9,955 nt of DNA from Actinomycetota bacterium (GTDB taxonomy: Bacteria; Actinomycetota; Thermoleophilia; Solirubrobacterales; Solirubrobacteraceae): positions 1-9,955 of the forward strand of contig WLNG01000030.1 in assembly GCA_009699915.1 (NCBI GenBank), in the 5' to 3' direction. A model generated the notes under the pieces. The model did no database searches. It was not told the DNA's origin and worked only from the letters and a program-made list of their open reading frames with translations. Within the stretch, counting starts at the first letter, position 1. Every line of letters starts with the position of its first letter. Shown here one piece after another: positions 5,964 to 9,955 of the stretch. The position numbers and the translations under genes are program-made.

Positions 5964-6805
5964 GCGGCCCGGTGTCCGAGGTCACCCAGCCGAGTCTGCG
6001 CAGGATGCGCGAGCATGGCGTGCGGCCGAAGCGCGACCTCGGGCAGAACTTCCTCGTCGACTCGAACATCCTCGGGGTCATCGAGCGGCTCGCCGATCTC
6101 GATCCCGCCGATGTCGTCCTCGAGATCGGCGGGGGCCTTGGCGTCCTCAGCGAGCACCTGGCGTCGCGCTGCGCCCACCTGCACGTCGTTGAGATCGACC
6201 GCGCGCTCGTTCCGGCACTGGAGGAGGCGCTGGCGCCGTTTGACAACACCTCGCTGCACGTGGCCGATGCGATGAAGCTCGATCTGGCCGCGCTCGATCC
6301 CGCTCCGACCGCGATCGTGGCGAACCTCCCGTACGGGATCGCCGCCTCTTCGATCCTGCGCACGATCGAGGAGCTCCCCGAGGCCACCCGCTGGGTGGCG
6401 ATGGTCCAGCGCGAGGTCGGCGAGCGCTTCGCCGCCGGCCCGGGGACCGGCGCCTACGGGGTCCCCTCGGTGCTCGCGCAGATCGCCTGTGAGGTACGGG
6501 TCGCGCGCGGCGTCGCACGGACCGTCTTCCATCCGGTCCCGAACGTGGATTCCGTGCTCATGCGTCTCACCCGCACCGGACCGGCGGCTTCGCCGGGCCT
6601 GCGCGCGCTCGTTCAAGGGGCGTTTGCGCACCGGCGCAAGGCGCTCGCACGCTCGCTCGAGCACGCGAACGCGATCCCCGGGCCTGACGTGCGCGCTCGC
6701 GCCCGCGAGGCGCTGGTCGCGATGGGGCACCCGGCAGATGAGCGCGCGGAACGGCTGGCCCCCGCGGAGTTCGCCGAACTCGCAACCCGTCTGACGGCGG
6801 CATGA
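5960..6805 (+). CDS. rsmA: 16S rRNA adenine dimethyltransferase RsmA (KsgA)
   Basis: Dimethylates A1518 and A1519 in helix 45 of 16S rRNA late in small-subunit assembly, using SAM. It has 281 residues from this start. Motifs: RDLGQNFLVDSNIL (25-38), SAM motif I EIGGGLG (55-61, with G58 where proline is usual), VVEIDR (76-81), VADAMKLDL (101-109), catalytic motif IV NLPYGIA (122-128), MVQREVGERFAAGPGTGAYG, and FHPVPNVDSVLMRL. These separate it from Erm methylases, whose tails differ. I chose GTG 5960 because it forms a GTGA overlap with the tatD stop, as at other junctions here; GTG at 5957 would add one residue. No clear Shine-Dalgarno is present, so coupling to tatD is likely. ATGA links it to ispE. 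Confidence 0.95.
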   Translation: MSGPVSEVTQPSLRRMREHGVRPKRDLGQNFLVDSNILGVIERLADLDPADVVLEIGGGLGVLSEHLASRCAHLHVVEIDRALVPALEEALAPFDNTSLHVADAMKLDLAALDPAPTAIVANLPYGIAASSILRTIEELPEATRWVAMVQREVGERFAAGPGTGAYGVPSVLAQIACEVRVARGVARTVFHPVPNVDSVLMRLTRTGPAASPGLRALVQGAFAHRRKALARSLEHANAIPGPDVRARAREALVAMGHPADERAERLAPAEFAELATRLTAA

Positions 6806-7695
6806 GCGCCCTGCACGAGATCGCCCCCGCGAAGATCAACCTCGGGCTGACGCTCGGCCCGGTGCGCGGCGACGGGCGCCACGAACTCGTCACCGTCATG
6901 CAGCCTGTCGCGCTCTGCGACAGCGTGCGGCTGACGCCGGCCGGCCTCGGGGCCTCAGGTGACGAGGTTCACTGCCCGGGCGTGACGGGGGAGAACCTCG
7001 CGCTGGCCGCGCTGCGCGATTTCCGGGCGCGCTCCGGCTGGACGGGTGCCGCCGTGCGCATCGAGATCGACAAGCGCATCCCGGTCGCGGCGGGGATGGC
7101 CGGCGGTTCGGCCGACGCCGCAGCTGTGCTGCGGCTCGCCGCGCGCGCGGCGAGCGTGCACGACGACGAGATGCTGCGCGAGATCGCCGCGGGCCTCGGC
7201 GCCGACGTGCCCGCGCAGGTGCGACCGCGGCGCTACCTGGCGACCGGCGCGGGCGAGCGCCTGCACGCCCTGCCCGATCCGGCACCATTCGGGATCCTCG
7301 TCCTGCGAGCAGCGTTCGGGCTCTCCACGGGGGACGTCTTCCGTGAGGCCGACCGGCTCGGCCTGCCGCGCAGCGGCGCCGCGCTGGAGGCCCGCAGCGC
7401 CGATCTCGCGGCCGCGCTGGCAGCGGGGTCGCCGCTCGCGCCCGGCGATCTGCTGCTCAACGATCTGGAGCCCGCCGCGCTCTCGCTGCGCCCCGAGCTG
7501 GGAGCGGCGCTTGAGGAGGTGCGCGCCACCGGCGCGGTCCATGCGCTGATCTGCGGCTCCGGCCCGACGATCATCGGGCTCTATCCGGATCTGGAGGGTG
7601 CCCGCGCCGCTGCGGCTGCGCTCGGGGACCGTGATCCGCGACCGGTCGCGGTTGAGCCCTGGTACCCGTTCTCGCTCCGGGACGTGTCCTTGTGA
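6802..7695 (+). CDS. ispE: 4-diphosphocytidyl-2-C-methyl-D-erythritol kinase
   Basis: IspE phosphorylates CDP-methylerythritol in the MEP route to isopentenyl diphosphate, the precursor of quinones and polyprenyl carriers. The 297-residue protein has the GHMP-kinase pattern: APAKINLGL (8-16) with K11, the ATP loop GMAGGSADAAA (98-108), GLGADVP with D135 as the likely catalytic aspartate, and the C-terminal CGSGPTIIGLY block. The substrate-binding DGYH of most IspE proteins reads DGRH here (R26). ATG 6802 overlaps the rsmA stop (ATGA); no Shine-Dalgarno is obvious. ispE directly after rsmA is a widespread arrangement. The stop overlaps the next start in GTGA. Confidence 0.94.
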   Translation: MSALHEIAPAKINLGLTLGPVRGDGRHELVTVMQPVALCDSVRLTPAGLGASGDEVHCPGVTGENLALAALRDFRARSGWTGAAVRIEIDKRIPVAAGMAGGSADAAAVLRLAARAASVHDDEMLREIAAGLGADVPAQVRPRRYLATGAGERLHALPDPAPFGILVLRAAFGLSTGDVFREADRLGLPRSGAALEARSADLAAALAAGSPLAPGDLLLNDLEPAALSLRPELGAALEEVRATGAVHALICGSGPTIIGLYPDLEGARAAAAALGDRDPRPVAVEPWYPFSLRDVSL

Positions 7696-9230
7696 AGGTC
7701 TGGCCGTACGTTGTCGCCGCGCTGATCGCGCTCGCGCTCGTCCGGCGGCGTCGGCACCTCGAGCCGCCGACGCTGATCGGGGGCGTGCTCGTGATCGCTC
7801 TGCTGGCCGTCTACGGCAGCGGTGCGGTGCACCTGCCGAGCCTCGAGAAGGTGCTGACCGACATCGGGTCGACGCTCGGCGCCTGGACATACCTGCTCGT
7901 CGCGGTCTTCGCCTTCCTGGAGACCGGCGCCTTCGTCGGCCTGATCGCTCCCGGGGAGACGGCGATGATCCTCGGCGGCGTCGTCGCCGGGCAGGGGGAG
8001 ATCTCGGTCATCACCCTGATCGCGATCACCTGGACGGCGGCGGTGCTCGGTGACTGTGCGAGCTATGCGCTCGGGCGGCGGCTGGGGCGCGGCTTCCTCG
8101 TGCGACACGGACCGCGCTTCCAGATCACGCCGCAGCGGCTCGAGAAGGTCGAGGCGTTCTTCGAGGCGCACGGCGGCAAGGCGATCTTCATCGGCCGGTT
8201 CGTCGGCCTCGTGCGCGCGATTGCGCCGTTCCTTGCGGGTTCGGGGCGGATGCCCCTACGGCGCTTCCTTCCGTTCGACGTCCTCGGTGCAGGCCTCTGG
8301 TCGACGACCTTCATCCTGATCGGCTACATCTTCTGGCAGAGCTTCGATCAAGTGCTCAAGATCGCCAAGCAGGGCGCGCTTGGGCTCGGCTTCGCGATCG
8401 CGATCGTCGTGGGCATCGTCGTGCTGGTGCGCACGCTTGCGGACGATGAGCGCCGGGAGCGCTTCGAGCGCGATCTGGTGCGCATCCTCGATCGCCCAGG
8501 CTTGCGCGTGCTCCGTCCGCTGCTGCGCTGGGCGCGGGGCCCCGCGCTCTTCTTCGTCCGGCGGCTGACGCCCGGTGAGCTTGGCCTCGAGCTCACCGTG
8601 CTGCTCGCGATCGCCGCGGTCGGGTCGTTCGGGTACTTCGGCGACTGGATCATCATCGAGCAGCGCGGCGCGGGCACGCTCGATGCGCTCGTTCACGGCT
8701 GGGCGGTCGACCTCGAGAACACCACGGCGATCGACATCGCGAAGGCGATCACCTGGCTCGGCTCACCGTGGGTGATGGAGACGCTCTGCGCGGTCACGGC
8801 GATCGTGCTCCTCCTGCGTCGCCGGGTGCTTGAGGCAGTGGTGGTCGCCGGTGGCATGGCCCTGACGACCGGCGCGGTCGTCCTCGCGAAGCATCTGGTC
8901 GACCGCCCGCGCCCGGCCGACGAACTGCTCGACGTCGGCCCCTACTCCTATCCGTCGGGCCATGCCGCCTACGCGGTCGCTTGGGTCGCGCTGGCGCTGG
9001 TCGCCGTGCGCGTCGTCCCGGCGCTGCGCGGGCGTTGGTGGCCGATCGCAGTGGCGGTCGTCATCGCCTTCGTCGTCGGGCTCACGCGGCTCTATCTCCG
9101 CGTTCACTGGGCCGCGGACGTCTTCGGCGGTTGGGGCGCGGCCGCGATGAGCTTCAGTCTCGTGGCGATCCTGGCGCTGATCGTCGGCTTCGTGCGCCAG
9201 AATGAACGTTCGGAGCCGCCGCCAGCATGA
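7692..9230 (+). CDS. DedA-PAP2 fusion membrane protein
   Basis: A 512-residue polytopic inner-membrane protein with two modules. Residues ~55-250 are a DedA (SNARE-associated/VTT) domain: FLETGAFVGLIAPGE (75-89), a long GDCASYALGRRLGRG stretch (120-134), and GRFVGLVRAIAPFLAGSGRM (168-187). A charged linker (~250-295) leads to a PAP2 phosphatase at ~298-500 with all three signature motifs: K400-x6-RP (407-408), YPSGHA (420-425), and TR(x5)H(x3)D (R466, H472, D476), with threonine where serine is usual. Some DedA proteins translocate undecaprenyl phosphate, and PAP2 enzymes dephosphorylate lipid diphosphates such as undecaprenyl diphosphate; a joint role in carrier lipid recycling is inference. 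A role with phosphatidic acid or another lipid is also possible. About a dozen hydrophobic segments are visible. GTG start overlaps the ispE stop in GTGA. Fusions of this type exist elsewhere. Confidence 0.92.
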   Translation: MKVWPYVVAALIALALVRRRRHLEPPTLIGGVLVIALLAVYGSGAVHLPSLEKVLTDIGSTLGAWTYLLVAVFAFLETGAFVGLIAPGETAMILGGVVAGQGEISVITLIAITWTAAVLGDCASYALGRRLGRGFLVRHGPRFQITPQRLEKVEAFFEAHGGKAIFIGRFVGLVRAIAPFLAGSGRMPLRRFLPFDVLGAGLWSTTFILIGYIFWQSFDQVLKIAKQGALGLGFAIAIVVGIVVLVRTLADDERRERFERDLVRILDRPGLRVLRPLLRWARGPALFFVRRLTPGELGLELTVLLAIAAVGSFGYFGDWIIIEQRGAGTLDALVHGWAVDLENTTAIDIAKAITWLGSPWVMETLCAVTAIVLLLRRRVLEAVVVAGGMALTTGAVVLAKHLVDRPRPADELLDVGPYSYPSGHAAYAVAWVALALVAVRVVPALRGRWWPIAVAVVIAFVVGLTRLYLRVHWAADVFGGWGAAAMSFSLVAILALIVGFVRQNERSEPPPA

Positions 9231-9442
9231 GCAATGAATCGATCATCGTCCTGGTCGCCGCATGCAGCGCGGTCTTCATCGTCGCGGCCTGGGTCGGTCT
9301 GCTCGCCGTGCCGGCCTGGCAGGCGTACGCGCGTCCGTGGGAGCGGATCGCGGCGATCTTCCTCTCGCTCTACACGGTGCTCGCCTGCATGCTGGTCGGC
9401 GCCGCGGTCGGCGCGCTCTTCGTCTGGTTCTTCGCGAACTGA
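9227..9442 (+). CDS. Small two-helix membrane protein, function unknown
   Basis: A 71-residue protein made almost wholly of two hydrophobic helices, about residues 6-28 and 41-68, joined by a short polar loop containing WQAYARPWER (31-40). I do not recognise a named family. The start ATG overlaps the stop of the DedA-PAP2 gene (ATGA), and codon use resembles its neighbours, so it is very likely translated as the last gene of the metG operon. Its position suggests it may assist or bind the DedA-PAP2 protein, but nothing in its sequence shows this. No terminator hairpin is visible after its stop, and the next gene's proposed promoter starts ten bases on. Confidence 0.8.
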   Translation: MSNESIIVLVAACSAVFIVAAWVGLLAVPAWQAYARPWERIAAIFLSLYTVLACMLVGAAVGALFVWFFAN

Positions 9443-9451
9443 CCGGGCGCC

Positions 9452-9457
9452 TAGACT
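9452..9457 (+). promoter_or_regulatory. Putative -10 element of the pucR-like gene (TAGACT)
   Basis: TAGACT ends six bases before the ATG at 9464, which places the expected transcript start on or beside the A of the ATG. No Shine-Dalgarno sequence is present between them. It is the closest-spaced of the five TANNNT elements proposed here as leaderless promoters. Confidence 0.5.
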
Positions 9458-9463
9458 GCGGCC

Positions 9464-9955
9464 ATGACAACGCCGGCCCACGGCGCGCGCGAGCTGGACC
9501 TCGAGGCGCTCGACGCCATCACCGATGCGGTGGGATCAGGTGCCGGGCTCCCCGAGGTCGTTCGCGCCGCCGCCCGCGCGCTCGACGCGAGCGTGGTCCT
9601 GAGCGATCGCGGTGGGAATGTCCTCGCGGTCGCTGCCGCGTCCCCCGCTGAGGAGCAGGCGATTCTCGCGGGGCGCGAGGGCGTTCAACATTTCGAATTG
9701 CGCATCGCCGACCGGCAGGTGGGCCTGCTGCGGCTGCGCGGCCACGGAGAGGAGCAGGCCGATCCGCTCGCGCTGCGCCTGATCACGACGATCATCGCCG
9801 CCGAGGTCGAGCGGCTGCGCGCGCCCGAGGCGGCATCTGCTGAGGTCGCAGGTGAACTGCTGCGCGCGATCCTCGGCCGGGAGATCGAGGGCCCCGAAGT
9901 GGCGCAGCGTGCAGCGGCGGCCGGCATTGAGATCGGCGCCGCTCCCAGCATCCTC
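9464..9955 (+). CDS. PucR/CdaR-type transcriptional regulator, N-terminal part (runs off the window end)
   Basis: The open frame from ATG 9464 runs to the window end without a stop, giving 164 residues. Residues ~10-115 look like a degenerate GAF-type sensor: a helix LDLEALDAITDAVGSG, then VRAAARALDASVVLSDRGGN and a strand pair LRIADRQVGLLRLRG. A helical linker with LITTIIAAEVERLRAPEAAS follows and leads to LLRAILGREIEG, the pattern that precedes the central GGDEF-like region of PucR/CdaR regulators. The C-terminal helix-turn-helix expected for this family lies beyond the window, so assignment is moderate and the ligand unknown. ATG 9464 is chosen because TAGACT lies six bases upstream and no Shine-Dalgarno is seen. 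It follows the small membrane protein by 21 bases in the same direction but probably has its own promoter. Confidence 0.72.
   Translation, partial: MTTPAHGARELDLEALDAITDAVGSGAGLPEVVRAAARALDASVVLSDRGGNVLAVAAASPAEEQAILAGREGVQHFELRIADRQVGLLRLRGHGEEQADPLALRLITTIIAAEVERLRAPEAASAEVAGELLRAILGREIEGPEVAQRAAAAGIEIGAAPSIL

Overview
This is a 9,955-base, very GC-rich stretch of a bacterial chromosome. It is packed with housekeeping genes, with no mobile element, CRISPR array, tRNA or rRNA that I can see. No gap between genes exceeds about 75 bases, so no non-coding stretch is long enough to need separate description. High GC, the LCP cell-wall ligase with a two-cysteine catalytic region, a cysteine-free FmdB-like protein, a fused DedA-PAP2 membrane protein and a PucR/CdaR-type regulator together suggest an Actinomycetota member, possibly Thermoleophilia/Solirubrobacterales. 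That placement is inference from remembered family resemblance, not from a search.

Layout. (1) Positions 1-304, minus: the first ~101 codons of a dimeric-type glycyl-tRNA synthetase, divergent from (2) 377-706, plus: a small FmdB-like protein that has lost its zinc-ribbon cysteines and gained a Lys/Ala tail. (3) 717-1832, minus: an LCP (LytR-CpsA-Psr) protein, convergent with the FmdB-like gene. (4) 1853-2812, plus: a ROK-family glucokinase-like kinase divergent from the LCP gene, overlapping (5) 2809-3624: rsmI. A hairpin at 3632-3662 follows. (6) A second plus-strand run then starts: metG (3686-5200), tatD (5211-5963), rsmA (5960-6805), ispE (6802-7695), a DedA-PAP2 fusion (7692-9230) and a 71-residue two-helix membrane protein (9227-9442). 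Except for a 10-base gap between metG and tatD, these genes overlap by four bases at each junction, so they look like one translationally coupled operon. (7) 9464-end, plus: the first 164 residues of a PucR/CdaR-type regulator.

How the genes fit together. rsmI, metG, tatD, rsmA and ispE form an old neighbourhood also known in Firmicutes and Actinobacteria, devoted to translation quality (two 16S rRNA methylases, two aminoacyl-tRNA synthetases) and isoprenoid precursor synthesis. The local addition is the DedA-PAP2 fusion right after ispE. IspE feeds the pathway that makes polyprenyl carriers, PAP2 enzymes can dephosphorylate undecaprenyl diphosphate and some DedA proteins move undecaprenyl phosphate, so the operon may join carrier synthesis to carrier recycling. 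The LCP enzyme consumes polyprenyl-linked glycans.

The most striking non-coding signal is a repeated arrangement at heads of transcription units. A TANNNT -10-like hexamer lies 6-9 bases before the ATG at glyS, the fmdB-like gene, the ROK gene, metG and the pucR-like gene, implying leaderless mRNAs. Genes inside operons lack it. The window otherwise looks like ordinary core chromosome; I did not find a clear new defence or mobile system.
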